A DNA stretch of 39,319 bases from Paenibacillaceae bacterium (GCA_015057715.1 SVDS01000031.1:1-39319); one strand, 5' to 3'. Counted from the stretch's first letter, positions 24,093 to 32,547 are shown. Notes: generated by a model not told the origin, from the letters alone. Made by a program: numbers and translations.

Positions 24093-24956
24093 ATGGCGGG
24101 TACAAAAGTTGTTATAGTTGATGATTCTCCCTTCTCTATCGCGTTTATCAAAGGAATTCTTGTTAGAAACGGTCTTGAAGTAGTTGGAGAAGCGGGGACA
24201 CTGGAAGAAGTAAAACAGGTGATACAGGAAACAAAGCCTCAGCTTGTGACGATGGACATGACACTGCCTGGAACCGATGGATTGGAGTGCACCCGTGCAA
24301 TTCATGAAATTGACAGAAACATTAAAGTTATTGTTATCAGTTCCATGATGGATGATGAAATTGTGAAAGAAGCAAAAGAAAACAAGGTTTCAGCTTATGT
24401 ACAGAAACCAATTGACGAAGAGGAGCTGATGACTGCGGTAAACCGTGTTATGTCATCGGAAGAGCTGTTTCGCTTTTTATCAAGTGAGTATATTAAGATT
24501 TTTAAAGAAGCACTTCTTGACGGAACAAACAAACTTACAAAGTCGCTGATCCAGTATAAGGATGAACATGTCTGCAGCAAGGAATTCCAGTCAGAAGGTC
24601 TGGCGGTAATCGTAGGTATCATCGGTAAATTTTCCGGAAGAATGCTGATTGATGTTAAGATGGAGACAGCTTATAAGCTGACTGCTTCCATAATGAAAAG
24701 AGAGGCGTCGGGCATTGATGAAGTGCTTGCAGTACTTGGAGAGTTTACCAACATTGTATCCGGAAACGCCTGCTCTATCATAAACAGAATGAATAAGGCC
24801 TATGGGCTTAGGGTGGCACCACCGACAATCATGCATGGTGAAAGTATTCATATTACTGCTCCTGGATATACAACTACAAACATACTGGCAGATTCCGATT
24901 TTGGAGAGATTTTATTAAATATAGGTTTTCAAAGGGGTGATGATCAGTGGATGTAA
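24093..24956 (+). CDS. Response regulator: receiver domain fused to a CheX-like phosphatase domain
   Basis: A protein of 287 residues. The receiver domain (1-120) has Asp10-Asp11, the phosphoacceptor Asp55 in LVTMDMTLPG, Ser83-Ser84 and Lys105 in YVQKPID, so it can be phosphorylated. After a helical linker (about 121-165) a CheX/CheC-type domain fills the rest, with the ExxN phosphatase motif as Glu217-Phe-Thr-Asn220. CheX domains remove phosphate from CheY-type receivers, so this protein may dephosphorylate itself or a partner. There is no DNA-binding domain. The next gene encodes a separate CheX, with a 10-base overlap. No kinase or chemotaxis receptor is nearby. AGGAGGC precedes the ATG. 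Confidence 0.9.
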   Translation: MAGTKVVIVDDSPFSIAFIKGILVRNGLEVVGEAGTLEEVKQVIQETKPQLVTMDMTLPGTDGLECTRAIHEIDRNIKVIVISSMMDDEIVKEAKENKVSAYVQKPIDEEELMTAVNRVMSSEELFRFLSSEYIKIFKEALLDGTNKLTKSLIQYKDEHVCSKEFQSEGLAVIVGIIGKFSGRMLIDVKMETAYKLTASIMKREASGIDEVLAVLGEFTNIVSGNACSIINRMNKAYGLRVAPPTIMHGESIHITAPGYTTTNILADSDFGEILLNIGFQRGDDQWM

Positions 24957-25405
24957 AATACATAAATCCTTTTATTGAAGCATTTCTATCCGTTATGCCC
25001 CAACTGGGATTTGAAAAAGTTGAAAAAACCAATTTAAGCCTGAAAGATTGCAATCTCACTTATACAGGAGTCATTATGACAGTTGGTATTGTGGGAGAGA
25101 TAAAAGGAAATGTTGTCTATTATCTGGATCTGGAAAGTGCAAAAAAAGTTGCATCTACGATGATGATGGGTATGCCAGTGGATGATTTTAATGAAATGGC
25201 GCAGAGTGCAATTTCAGAATTAGCCAATATGCTTACAGCCAATGCTGCCACATTTTTTTCCAACATTGGTATTACAGTAGATATTTCAACTCCTACGCTG
25301 CTTTATGGAGATCAGGTTTCTGTGAAGATGAATTCCAATCAGATTCTTTGTATTCAGTTGCTGGCAGATAATATTCCATTTGATATTAATATTGCATTTT
25401 CATAA
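24947..25405 (+). CDS. cheX: CheX-family chemotaxis phosphatase-like protein (GTG start)
   Basis: A protein of 152 residues made of one CheX domain. The segment TVGIVGEIKGNVVYYLDLESAKKVASTMMMGMPV and then AQSAISELANMLTANAATFFSNIG carry the fold signature, with the catalytic ExxN as Glu91-Leu-Ala-Asn94. The start is GTG inside the end of the previous gene, preceded by AAAGGGG; the overlap of ten bases implies coupled translation. It should act as a CheY-phosphate phosphatase, most simply on the receiver domain encoded just upstream or on a CheY elsewhere. A terminator follows, so the two genes form a closed unit. Confidence 0.88.
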   Translation: MDVKYINPFIEAFLSVMPQLGFEKVEKTNLSLKDCNLTYTGVIMTVGIVGEIKGNVVYYLDLESAKKVASTMMMGMPVDDFNEMAQSAISELANMLTANAATFFSNIGITVDISTPTLLYGDQVSVKMNSNQILCIQLLADNIPFDINIAFS

Positions 25406-25433
25406 TTTGATTTATAAATAATTTAGTCAGATA

Positions 25434-25476
25434 AAGACCTGTGAATGAGGAAGAATCCGAATTCACAGGTCTTTTT
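25434..25476. terminator. Terminator between cheX and the subtilase gene
   Basis: A perfect 13-bp stem, AAGACCTGTGAAT (25434-25446) with ATTCACAGGTCTT (25461-25473), is followed on the plus strand by TTTTT. The minus-strand subtilase gene ends five bases away, and TTTAT follows the stem in its direction, so it may serve both. Confidence 0.9.
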
Positions 25477-25480
25477 CCTA

Positions 25481-27157
25481 TCAGGTAAAAGTAGAGATCT
25501 GCTCAAAAAAATGATGCATGTCAATTCTTCCATAACCCCATATGTTATTTGGATAGAAGTAAGCGTTATCTCGTTTTGCATAGCGTATTATCATACGGTT
25601 TGCCTTCACGCCGGTGATCGGAGTATGGTTGCCTCTGACAAATCCCCATTCCATTATCATTGCAGCAGCACCTGCGGCATGAGCGGCAGCAGCGCCGGTG
25701 CCAGTAAGCGTACCGTACCGGTTTTCTGGCAGAGCGCAGGGAATTTTAAAACCAGGAGCAGAAACATCTGGTACAATCTCTCCAAACCGGGAGAATCCTC
25801 TGCCGGATTCCTCCAGAAAACAGTTGTCAAGTTGATTATAAGCCGCAACTGTCAGGGGAACACGTGCATCACCTGGGGAGGTAATGGTTGTATTTGGATC
25901 TGATTGATAAAAGAAGGTATCAGCAGTAATAAGGTTTCCCGAAGGGAGCCAGCAGTGGAAGGAAAAGGGCTCATTTCCTTCGCTTTTAACCCTGCAGTGC
26001 CAGATACCGGGTAATGGATTATTAAAACGTACCAGAATCATCTGATCTCCAGTAGACCCTTCCAGAATAATATTATTGATGAAGACAGAACTCTGTCCCT
26101 GCAACAGACTGAAGGTCTGACAGGTATTAATGGAAGTATAGTGACTGCTTACTATTTCACAGTCCGGAGAGTAAAGTTCAAGGGTGATCCGCCCTGCGGG
26201 AAATGGCCAGATTTCCATGGAGAACATACGGTCCTCTATTCCTACATTTAAATCAAAGCTGCTGTAAAAGGGCGGTATATGAGAATAACAATAATAATGC
26301 CGCTTAAGGGCTGCTTCGTTGCCTGCTGCAATGACAGTACCAATACGTGGCTGTCTGGTCAGCTGGTCTAAATAAGAACCAAGGGGGCCACGCCCATCAT
26401 GTCCCCCCTGGCTGCTGCCCATGCAGATACAAAGAATCAGAGGCCGGTTTAACTGTTCCGCCACACCCAGAAGATATTGGATACCAAGCATAATATCAGA
26501 TTCCTGATAACACAGGGAATATTCCGGAATAAAATAAATCTGCTTTAAATTATCTTTTGCTTCTTTTAATTTTACAACAGCCAGCTTACTCTGGGGAACA
26601 ATTCCCATGAAAGAATTTTCCTCATTATGGCTTCCTGATATGATACTGGAAATAGCAGTACCGTGTCCGACTGTATCGACTTCAGGGACAATATTTAATG
26701 GAAGAGGAGATTTTAAAGCAGTATTAATATGATTCTTTGTATATTCAGAGCCAAACGCAAACCCAGACGGAGGCTTGCCGGTCTGGTCAGTCTGATCCCA
26801 GATTGAAAGTATTCGGGTTGTTCCATCGTGATTTTGAAAAGCAGGGTGGGAATAATCAATGCCTGTGTCTATGATACCAATTACAATTCCAAGCCCCATA
26901 TAATTGGAAAGGAGCTGATCAGCAAGGGCGGCACTGTCGGGAGGATCCGTGGATATGGTGGAAGTCAGTGTAAAAATGGAAGGAAAATTTTCGTATGGAT
27001 GTAAGCCTAAATCGCAGGCCTGCATATTTTTTTTTGCCAGATGAAGCAGAGAATAATCACTGTTTAATTTTGTGACATTTTCTGAAAAGTCATTAGAAGG
27101 GATCAGGGAGTTGCTGATGATAAAGTCATAATAATCATTATCCAGTATTTTGTTCAT
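25481..27157 (-). CDS. Csp-like subtilase (S8 family) lacking the catalytic serine
   Basis: A protein of 558 residues with the layout of clostridial Csp-type subtilases: a short prodomain-like N-terminus (1-85), a subtilase domain split by a jelly-roll insert (about 305-425), and no classic signal peptide. Asp97 (IIDTGIDYSHPAF) and His165 (DTVGHGTAISSIISG) of the triad and the oxyanion Asn280 (AAGN) are kept. At the nucleophile the usual GTSAAAA reads GTGAAAA: residue 488 is Gly, codon GGC at 25694-25696. One base would restore Ser. It is therefore probably a pseudoprotease, like CspC of Clostridioides difficile, which acts in spore germination signalling; a role here is inferred. No other Csp or SleC gene is in the window. 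Confidence 0.88.
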   Translation of the reverse strand: MNKILDNDYYDFIISNSLIPSNDFSENVTKLNSDYSLLHLAKKNMQACDLGLHPYENFPSIFTLTSTISTDPPDSAALADQLLSNYMGLGIVIGIIDTGIDYSHPAFQNHDGTTRILSIWDQTDQTGKPPSGFAFGSEYTKNHINTALKSPLPLNIVPEVDTVGHGTAISSIISGSHNEENSFMGIVPQSKLAVVKLKEAKDNLKQIYFIPEYSLCYQESDIMLGIQYLLGVAEQLNRPLILCICMGSSQGGHDGRGPLGSYLDQLTRQPRIGTVIAAGNEAALKRHYYCYSHIPPFYSSFDLNVGIEDRMFSMEIWPFPAGRITLELYSPDCEIVSSHYTSINTCQTFSLLQGQSSVFINNIILEGSTGDQMILVRFNNPLPGIWHCRVKSEGNEPFSFHCWLPSGNLITADTFFYQSDPNTTITSPGDARVPLTVAAYNQLDNCFLEESGRGFSRFGEIVPDVSAPGFKIPCALPENRYGTLTGTGAAAAHAAGAAAMIMEWGFVRGNHTPITGVKANRMIIRYAKRDNAYFYPNNIWGYGRIDMHHFFEQISTFT

Positions 27158-27261
27158 GACAAGCCTGCCTTTCTATATACAGTATATAACCATTTTATGC
27201 CAATGGAGTAACCAAATACCTAACAAATGCGGGATTACAGGAAAAAACAGTAAAACCTCCA

Positions 27262-27289
27262 TTGACAATTAGTCAGTACTGAGTATAAT
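27262..27289 (+). promoter_or_regulatory. SigmaA-type promoter of the second PadR operon, with operator in the spacer
   Basis: TTGACA (27262-27267) and TATAAT (27284-27289) are 16 bp apart. The spacer carries TAGTCAGTACTGAGTA (27270-27285), a one-mismatch version of the palindrome at 27302-27317. Confidence 0.85.
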
Positions 27290-27301
27290 AAGAATTATAA
27301 A

Positions 27302-27317
27302 TAGTCAGTACTGACTA
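27302..27317. promoter_or_regulatory. 16-bp perfect palindrome, probable PadR operator
   Basis: TAGTCAGTACTGACTA is perfectly palindromic and lies just after the expected transcription start. Its centre is 32 bp, about three helical turns, from that of the near-copy inside the promoter spacer, so two dimers could bind the same DNA face. Confidence 0.8.
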
Positions 27318-27336
27318 AAAAGAGGAGCAAATTCTT

Positions 27337-27900
27337 ATGATACCACTGTATATACTTGGAATATTACTGCGCTTTGGACCGCAGCACGGCTACCAGATTA
27401 AAAAAATTATGGAAGAGCAGCTTGAGGATTTTACCAGGATCAAATTACCAAATGTGTACTACCATCTTGAGAAGATGGAAGCTTCTGGTGTCTTAACAGC
27501 CCTAAGAGATAAGCAAAGTGCCAGACCTGAAAAAACTGTTTACTTTGTGGGAGAGAGTGGGGCAGAAAAATTTAAGGAGTTGCTAAAGCAGACTCTGGAC
27601 ATGAGTTACCGTCCGGTTTTTGAGGCTGACGCTGCTTTCTATTTTTCTGAATATCTTACTGCTTCTGACTTTTTACAGAGCCTGAATCTTCATATCAGTA
27701 AGTTGAAACAAGTAATGATGGGAATTGAAGATCACAGAACAGAAATGGAAAAGGTAATACCGGAAGAAATGAAGATTTATGCTGATATTATATTTAATCA
27801 CCATCTGATGCATTATAAGACTGAGCTAAGCTGGGCCGAAGAATCCATAGATGCGATCGGGAAGAAAGGGGCAGGTTATGACAGCAGCAAGAATAATTGA
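27337..27900 (+). CDS. PadR-family transcriptional regulator
   Basis: A protein of 187 residues. The winged helix begins at MIPLYILGILLRFGPQHGYQIKKIMEEQLEDFTRIKLPNVYYHLEKMEASGVLTALRD, matching the other PadR protein (3741-4271) in its opening. The C-terminal half is helical and probably dimerises and binds ligand. AAAGAGGAGC precedes the ATG. The double palindrome in its promoter suggests autorepression. It overlaps the methyltransferase gene that follows by 23 bases, so the methyltransferase is the likely regulated partner. The ligand is unknown. Confidence 0.92.
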   Translation: MIPLYILGILLRFGPQHGYQIKKIMEEQLEDFTRIKLPNVYYHLEKMEASGVLTALRDKQSARPEKTVYFVGESGAEKFKELLKQTLDMSYRPVFEADAAFYFSEYLTASDFLQSLNLHISKLKQVMMGIEDHRTEMEKVIPEEMKIYADIIFNHHLMHYKTELSWAEESIDAIGKKGAGYDSSKNN

Positions 27901-28588
27901 AACCAATCAGGGGATCCAGAGTGAAGTGACAGCAGAGATATTCGATGAGTTTGCAAAGGGTATGAGGGATAAGGGCTGGAATGGAGTGGCTGAGATGATA
28001 GCTTCCGGGATAAATGGAGGAGATATACTGGAAATAGGCCCCGGTCCTGGTTACGTTGGCCTGGAGCTGGCGAAACAGGTAAATCCAAGTACATTTACTG
28101 GCTGTGAGATCAGCCCCGCCATGATCCGTATTGCAGAGAAAAATGCCAGGGAGTATGGAATTCCAGCTCGTTATGTACAGGGCAATGGAATGAATATGCC
28201 CTTTGAAGATGAAGCATTTGATGGAGTAGTATCCAATGGATCCCTCCATGAGTGGGAAAATCCGGTACAGGTTTTTAACGAGATTTACCGGGTTCTGCGC
28301 GTAGGAGGAAGATATTGCATTACAGATTTGAGACGGGATATTGGTTATTTTAAAAAATATATGATATATTTCAGTACAAAGCCCAAAGAATTAAGACCTG
28401 GATTTCTTTCCTCCCTGTATGCCTCTTACACCCAGGAAGAGATGGAGAAACTTCTTAACAGCAGCAGGCTTAATGGTGGCGTAGTGATAAAGGATTTTTT
28501 GGGTTTACGTATAACAGGCGAGAAGCACTTGCCGGTTCCGTTTGGATCATATAATTATTTTTACAATAAAGATGTTGACAAGAGATAA
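27878..28588 (+). CDS. Class I SAM-dependent methyltransferase, PadR-linked
   Basis: A protein of 236 residues. Motif I is LEIGPGPG at 51-58, the ribose acid is Glu77 in GCEIS, and later motifs are FDGVVSNGSLHEWENPVQVFNEIYRVLRVGGRYCITDLRRD, the UbiE/MenG-like pattern for small-molecule methylation. It is not close to the two importer-linked methyltransferases. The start is the ATG inside the end of the padR gene, after AAAGGGGCAGG, so translation is coupled. A PadR-methyltransferase pair suggests modification of a toxic or signalling small molecule sensed by the regulator; this is inference. The substrate is unknown. Confidence 0.86.
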   Translation: MTAARIIETNQGIQSEVTAEIFDEFAKGMRDKGWNGVAEMIASGINGGDILEIGPGPGYVGLELAKQVNPSTFTGCEISPAMIRIAEKNAREYGIPARYVQGNGMNMPFEDEAFDGVVSNGSLHEWENPVQVFNEIYRVLRVGGRYCITDLRRDIGYFKKYMIYFSTKPKELRPGFLSSLYASYTQEEMEKLLNSSRLNGGVVIKDFLGLRITGEKHLPVPFGSYNYFYNKDVDKR

Positions 28589-28618
28589 AAAAAAGATTAT
28601 ATTGAGTATACACTCAAT
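28575..28618 (+). promoter_or_regulatory. Promoter and operator of the TetR operon
   Basis: TTGACA (28575-28580), inside the end of the methyltransferase gene, and TATATT (28598-28603) have a 17-bp spacer. An inverted repeat, ATTGAGT-ATAC-ACTCAAT (28601-28618), overlaps the -10 and the start site, where a TetR dimer would block transcription. Confidence 0.78.
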
Positions 28619-28636
28619 GAGTTGGCGGTCATTAAT

Positions 28637-29218
28637 ATGAAATCAAAAAGACAGATACAAAAAGAAAGTACCAGGCAGAAAATCATTGATACGGCTTACC
28701 GGATCTATGCAACGGAAGGCTTCTCCGCTTCAACAGCGAGAATTGCCAAAGAGGCCGGGGTCTCACATGGAACTGTTTTTGCCCATTTCCAGTCTCTGAA
28801 TGATTTACTGGAGTGCATCATTGGTGAGTTTCAGATCAGCCTTGCTGCTGAATTTCACGATATGGGGGAATCAAGTGGCAGTGTCAGTGATTTTCTGGAT
28901 GCACATTTAAAGGTTCTGATTGATCATGAGGAGTTTTATCTGCGCCTGATTACGGAGAGAAGCCTTTTGCCAGAAGAGGTACAGTATATGTATGCGGATA
29001 ATCAGTCTACAATTGCCCATCATTTCAATCTCCTATTATCAAGGGAGATAAAGAATGGAATTGTAAAAGAGGTTCCTGTCCATATGCTTTTTAATACCTG
29101 GCTAGGAATGATCCATTATTATTTATGGAATAAGGATTTTTTTTCCCCGGACGAACCGGTTTTAGCCCGCTATGCAGGAGAATTGAAACACACATTTATA
29201 AGTCTGATTACGAAATAG
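28637..29218 (+). CDS. TetR-family transcriptional regulator
   Basis: A protein of 193 residues. The N-terminal TetR helix-turn-helix reads QKIIDTAYRIYATEGFSASTARIAKEAGVSHGTVFAHFQSLNDLLECIIGEF, and the rest is an all-helical ligand-binding domain. The start at the ATG is chosen because the promoter's start site is near 28610, which leaves too short a leader for a TTG at 28622; the ribosome binding site is poor in either case, so expression may be low. It likely represses itself and the two small genes that follow, through the inverted repeat over the promoter. The ligand is unknown. Confidence 0.9.
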   Translation: MKSKRQIQKESTRQKIIDTAYRIYATEGFSASTARIAKEAGVSHGTVFAHFQSLNDLLECIIGEFQISLAAEFHDMGESSGSVSDFLDAHLKVLIDHEEFYLRLITERSLLPEEVQYMYADNQSTIAHHFNLLLSREIKNGIVKEVPVHMLFNTWLGMIHYYLWNKDFFSPDEPVLARYAGELKHTFISLITK

Positions 29219-29232
29219 AGGAGGAGAGCGAT

Positions 29233-29484
29233 ATGAAGGTATGCATCGCCTGCGGTATGCCTATGGAAAAAAAATCGGATTTTCCACAGGGCGACGAGCA
29301 GAAAGAATACTGTGTTTATTGTGCCAGACCCGACGGAACCATGCGTTCTTTTGAAGAGGCGAAAGCCGGTATGACAAAGTTTATTATGGAAACACAGGGG
29401 TTTGATGAGTCAGCAGCAGAAAAAATTGCAGTGAGCAGTATGAAGAAGCTGCCCGCCTGGAAAGATCGGTTTTCTAAAGAATAA
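29233..29484 (+). CDS. Small putative zinc-ribbon protein
   Basis: A protein of 83 residues. Two CxxC pairs, Cys4/Cys7 (CIACGMPM) and Cys27/Cys30 (CVYCARPDG), form a zinc-ribbon knuckle of the type of the 'putative zinc ribbon domain' family. A helical tail (EEAKAGMTKFIMETQGFDESAAEKIAVSSMKKLPAW) follows. Such proteins occur in many Firmicutes beside regulators or small enzymes, and no activity is established to my knowledge. GAGGAGGAG is an excellent ribosome binding site. It lies 14 bases after the tetR gene and 32 before the next gene, in one operon. Confidence 0.85.
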   Translation: MKVCIACGMPMEKKSDFPQGDEQKEYCVYCARPDGTMRSFEEAKAGMTKFIMETQGFDESAAEKIAVSSMKKLPAWKDRFSKE

Positions 29485-29516
29485 ACAGAGATACACAGAA
29501 AGAGAGGATTAAAAGT

Positions 29517-29825
29517 ATGAAGGTAAGCAATGCATTTTCAGTATTTGCACAGGAGGTACCGGAGGTTCAGACCCCATGGATGGAGATGATCCACAAGCTG
29601 GATTCAGTGAGCAGCCTTGATAAAAAGACAGAGGAACTTGCATATATAGCCGTTATGGCTGTTATGCGGCTGGAGAGCGGATTGCCTTTCCACGTTCAGA
29701 TGGCAAAAGCCCATGGAGCCACAAGAGAGGAAATAATCAGCAGCATTCTGGTGGGACTGCCTGCAGCGGGCAATGTAGTAATACAGGCGCTGCCCGTAGC
29801 ACTGGAAGCGTATGATAAAGAATAG
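29517..29825 (+). CDS. Carboxymuconolactone decarboxylase-like protein without the CxxC motif
   Basis: A protein of 102 residues of the AhpD/carboxymuconolactone decarboxylase fold: LDKKTEELAYIAVMAVMRLESGLPFHVQMAKAHGATREEIISSILVGLPAAG. In AhpD-type members a CxxCxxxH motif gives peroxidase activity; here SGLPFH stands in its place and there are no cysteines, so thiol chemistry is excluded while the histidine remains. It probably binds or decarboxylates a small substrate as a multimer. It is the last gene of the TetR operon, preceded by AGAGAGG and followed by a terminator. Confidence 0.88.
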   Translation: MKVSNAFSVFAQEVPEVQTPWMEMIHKLDSVSSLDKKTEELAYIAVMAVMRLESGLPFHVQMAKAHGATREEIISSILVGLPAAGNVVIQALPVALEAYDKE

Positions 29826-29840
29826 AGGAAAGTAAGAGAA

Positions 29841-29874
29841 GGGAGAAAGCCATGATTTAGGCTTTCTCCCTTTT
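29841..29874. terminator. Terminator between the TetR operon and the GH94 gene
   Basis: A perfect 11-bp stem, GGGAGAAAGCC (29841-29851) with GGCTTTCTCCC (29860-29870), is followed by TTTT. The GH94 gene converges and ends three bases away, so it may serve both. Confidence 0.9.
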
Positions 29875-29876
29875 GC

Positions 29877-32312
29877 TTATTCCAGTGTAAGATCTACACG
29901 ATATTCTGTTTTTCCAGCCTGGAATGGAATCTCATTCCCCTCAATGGCAGAACCATCTACCAGGAAGGAAGAAATCTTATTGCCAGTTTCCCCTTTTCTT
30001 ACTACATGAATGTGATAAGCAGCACCCCTGAATTTACGGATCGCAGAAAATTCTCCGATTGAATCCGGAAGACAAGGGTTAACAATCAGTCCGTGGAAGC
30101 CGGGACGTATTCCCAGGATGTGCTGGGAGATACAGACAAAGGTCCAGGCAGCTGTACCAGTAAGCCAGCTGTTCTTTGCTTCACCGAAATTAGCAGCATC
30201 CTTACCGGCAATCATCTGAGAATAGCAGTAAGGCTCTGTTTTATGGATCTCACTGATTTCCTCAGTATAGGCAGGAGCTGTTTTCCGGTATACTTCAAAT
30301 GCGCGGTTTCCTCTTCCAATCATGGTTTCTGCAATGGAAATCCATGGGTTATTGTGGCAGAATATACCGGCATTTTCTTTGTAACCTGGCGGATAGGAAG
30401 AAATCTCGCCCAGCTCCTTATGGTAAGTCTGATAGGCCGGCTGATGCAGAACGATTCCATAGGTGGTATCAAGTCTTTCCTGTACACTGTCAAGTGCTTT
30501 CTCTGCCAGTCCTTCTTCAACTCCGATGCCGCCCATTACGCAGAATCCCTGAGGTTCAATAAAGATCTGTCCCTCTTTGCACTCTTTTGAGCCGACTTTA
30601 TTGCCAGCAGCATCATAGGCTCTCAGGAACCATTCTCCATCCCAACCGGATTTAAGGACTGCGTCATAAACCGCTTTTACAGAAGTCTCTGCCTCAGTGG
30701 CTTCTTCTTCCAATCCCGTCAAACGGCAGATTTCTGCGTATTCTTTTCCATACTTTACATACATTCCTGCAATCATCAGAGATTCCGCAACAGGTCCTTC
30801 GGATGGTCCGGTGGTCTGAAATGATTCCCCAGGCTCTGTTGAGAAGCAGTTTAAATTCAGGCAGTCATTCCAATCGGCACGGCCGATCAGCGGAAGTCCA
30901 TGAGGCCCTAAATGGGATTTTGTAAATCCAAAGGAACGTCTTAAATGTTCCATTAAAGTCTGGCTTCTGTCAGCATCATTATCGAAAGGAACATTTTCTT
31001 TTAAAATATCCCAGTCACCGGTTTCCCGTATGTATGCGCTGACACCTGCAATAAGCCAGAGAGGGTCGTCATTAAAACCGCTTCCAATGTCCATGTTTCC
31101 TCTTTTGGTAAGAGGCTGATACTGGTGATAAGCACTTCCGTCTTCAAACTGGGTAGAGGCAATATCGATGATCCGCTCTCTGGCCCGTTCCGGTATCATG
31201 TGTACGAAACCAAGCAAATCCTGGCAGGAATCCCGAAATCCCATACCTCTTCCTGTTCCGGACTCGTAATAGGAGGCAGAACGGGACATGTTAAAGGTAA
31301 CCATACATTGATACTGGTTCCAGATGTTAACCATGCGGGCTGTTTTTTCCTCTTTCAGCGATACGCTGTAGGTGGATAGAAGATCTGTCCAATACTGTTT
31401 CAGCTTTTCCAGTGCAGCCTCAATATCAGCAGCAGTGCGGTATTTTTTCAGCACAGCATCAGATGGTGCTTTGTTAATAACATCTGGTGCACTCCATTTT
31501 GCTTCTGGTTCATTCTCGGCATAACCAAGAACAAAAACAAAGGTTTTTTCCTCTCCGGGCTCTAAATGGAGTGTAATCCGGTGAGAACCGATGGGAGACC
31601 AGCCGCTAGCCATGGAATTACCGGAAGCATTTTTTTCCACCATAGCAGGGTTCTGGTTGGAGCCATATACGCCTACAAAGGTATTCCGGTCAGTATCAAA
31701 TCCCTGGATCTGTGAATTGACGGAATAATAGGCATAATGATTTCGTCTTTCTCTGTATTCTGTTTTATGGTAAATAACAGAACCTTCCACCTCAACTTCA
31801 CCGGTACTGAAATTCCTCTGAAAATTGGTCATATCATCCATGGCATTCCACAGACAGAATTCCACATACGAATATAGGGTAAAATCTTTGGACGCGGTGC
31901 TTTCGTTCTTTAATGTTACCTGGTTGATCTCGCAGGAGTCTCCCAGTGGTACAAAGGATGTTACATTGGCTTTTAAACCATTCTTCTTTCCAGTGAAACG
32001 GGTCACTCCAAGTCCATGACGGCATTCATAAAAATCCAACGGAGTCTTTGAAGGCTGCCAGCCCGGATTCCAAATAGTGCCGTTTTCATTAATGTAGTAG
32101 TAGTGTCCGTTGCTGTCCAGAGGAACATTATTGTAACGGTACCTTGTGAGCCGGAGCATCTTGGCATCTTTATAGAAGCTGTATCCCCCTCCGGTATTGG
32201 AAACCAGCGAAAAGAAATTCTCGCTTCCCAGATAGTTGATCCACGGCAGAGGAGTATCTGGGGCAGTAATTACATATTCTTTGTCCTGGTCATTAAAATA
32301 TCCATATTTCAT
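29877..32312 (-). CDS. Cellobiose phosphorylase, glycoside hydrolase family 94
   Basis: A protein of 811 residues, the usual length of cellobiose phosphorylase. The start [33 protein letters not shown] is typical and [21 protein letters not shown] follows. The catalytic domain contains [42 protein letters not shown] and DWND at 480-483, which holds the general acid. It cleaves beta-1,4-glucosyl-glucose with phosphate to glucose-1-phosphate and glucose in the cytoplasm, saving ATP. An AAGGAG site fixes the start; an in-frame extension upstream has no support. It is divergent from the LacI regulator gene and shares its 14-bp operator. Related beta-glucoside substrates cannot be excluded. Confidence 0.94.
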   Translation of the reverse strand: MKYGYFNDQDKEYVITAPDTPLPWINYLGSENFFSLVSNTGGGYSFYKDAKMLRLTRYRYNNVPLDSNGHYYYINENGTIWNPGWQPSKTPLDFYECRHGLGVTRFTGKKNGLKANVTSFVPLGDSCEINQVTLKNESTASKDFTLYSYVEFCLWNAMDDMTNFQRNFSTGEVEVEGSVIYHKTEYRERRNHYAYYSVNSQIQGFDTDRNTFVGVYGSNQNPAMVEKNASGNSMASGWSPIGSHRITLHLEPGEEKTFVFVLGYAENEPEAKWSAPDVINKAPSDAVLKKYRTAADIEAALEKLKQYWTDLLSTYSVSLKEEKTARMVNIWNQYQCMVTFNMSRSASYYESGTGRGMGFRDSCQDLLGFVHMIPERARERIIDIASTQFEDGSAYHQYQPLTKRGNMDIGSGFNDDPLWLIAGVSAYIRETGDWDILKENVPFDNDADRSQTLMEHLRRSFGFTKSHLGPHGLPLIGRADWNDCLNLNCFSTEPGESFQTTGPSEGPVAESLMIAGMYVKYGKEYAEICRLTGLEEEATEAETSVKAVYDAVLKSGWDGEWFLRAYDAAGNKVGSKECKEGQIFIEPQGFCVMGGIGVEEGLAEKALDSVQERLDTTYGIVLHQPAYQTYHKELGEISSYPPGYKENAGIFCHNNPWISIAETMIGRGNRAFEVYRKTAPAYTEEISEIHKTEPYCYSQMIAGKDAANFGEAKNSWLTGTAAWTFVCISQHILGIRPGFHGLIVNPCLPDSIGEFSAIRKFRGAAYHIHVVRKGETGNKISSFLVDGSAIEGNEIPFQAGKTEYRVDLTLE

Positions 32313-32366
32313 AGTTGAATAACTCCTTCCTGTTGGATGACCCAAATCCCTAAAAACGACATTTTT

Positions 32367-32380
32367 CGAAAACGATTAAG
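32367..32380. promoter_or_regulatory. LacI-type operator, GH94 side
   Basis: CGAAAACGATTAAG is identical to the site at 32584-32597. It lies about 20-30 bases after the expected GH94 transcription start, a roadblock position. Confidence 0.75.
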
Positions 32381-32405
32381 AAAGATATTAGGGAGTTATA
32401 CGGTC

Positions 32406-32434
32406 ATAATAGCGCGGGTTGAGAAAAAAAACAA
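32406..32434 (-). promoter_or_regulatory. Promoter of the GH94 gene
   Basis: On the minus strand TTGTTT (32434-32429) and TATTAT (32411-32406) are 17 bp apart, giving a leader of about 85 bases. Confidence 0.6.
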
Positions 32435-32547
32435 GAGGAATCTTTGAATTTATAGAAGAAAAAATATATTAGTCTTTTGTATAATGTAAATATGCACAAA
32501 AACAATTGATAAAAACTATTTAAACTAGACAAAAAAGAAAAAACATA

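Noticed and set aside
30093-30590. Open frame of 165 codons on the plus strand inside the GH94 gene
   Set aside because: It is antisense to a well-conserved catalytic domain and shows no family motif.
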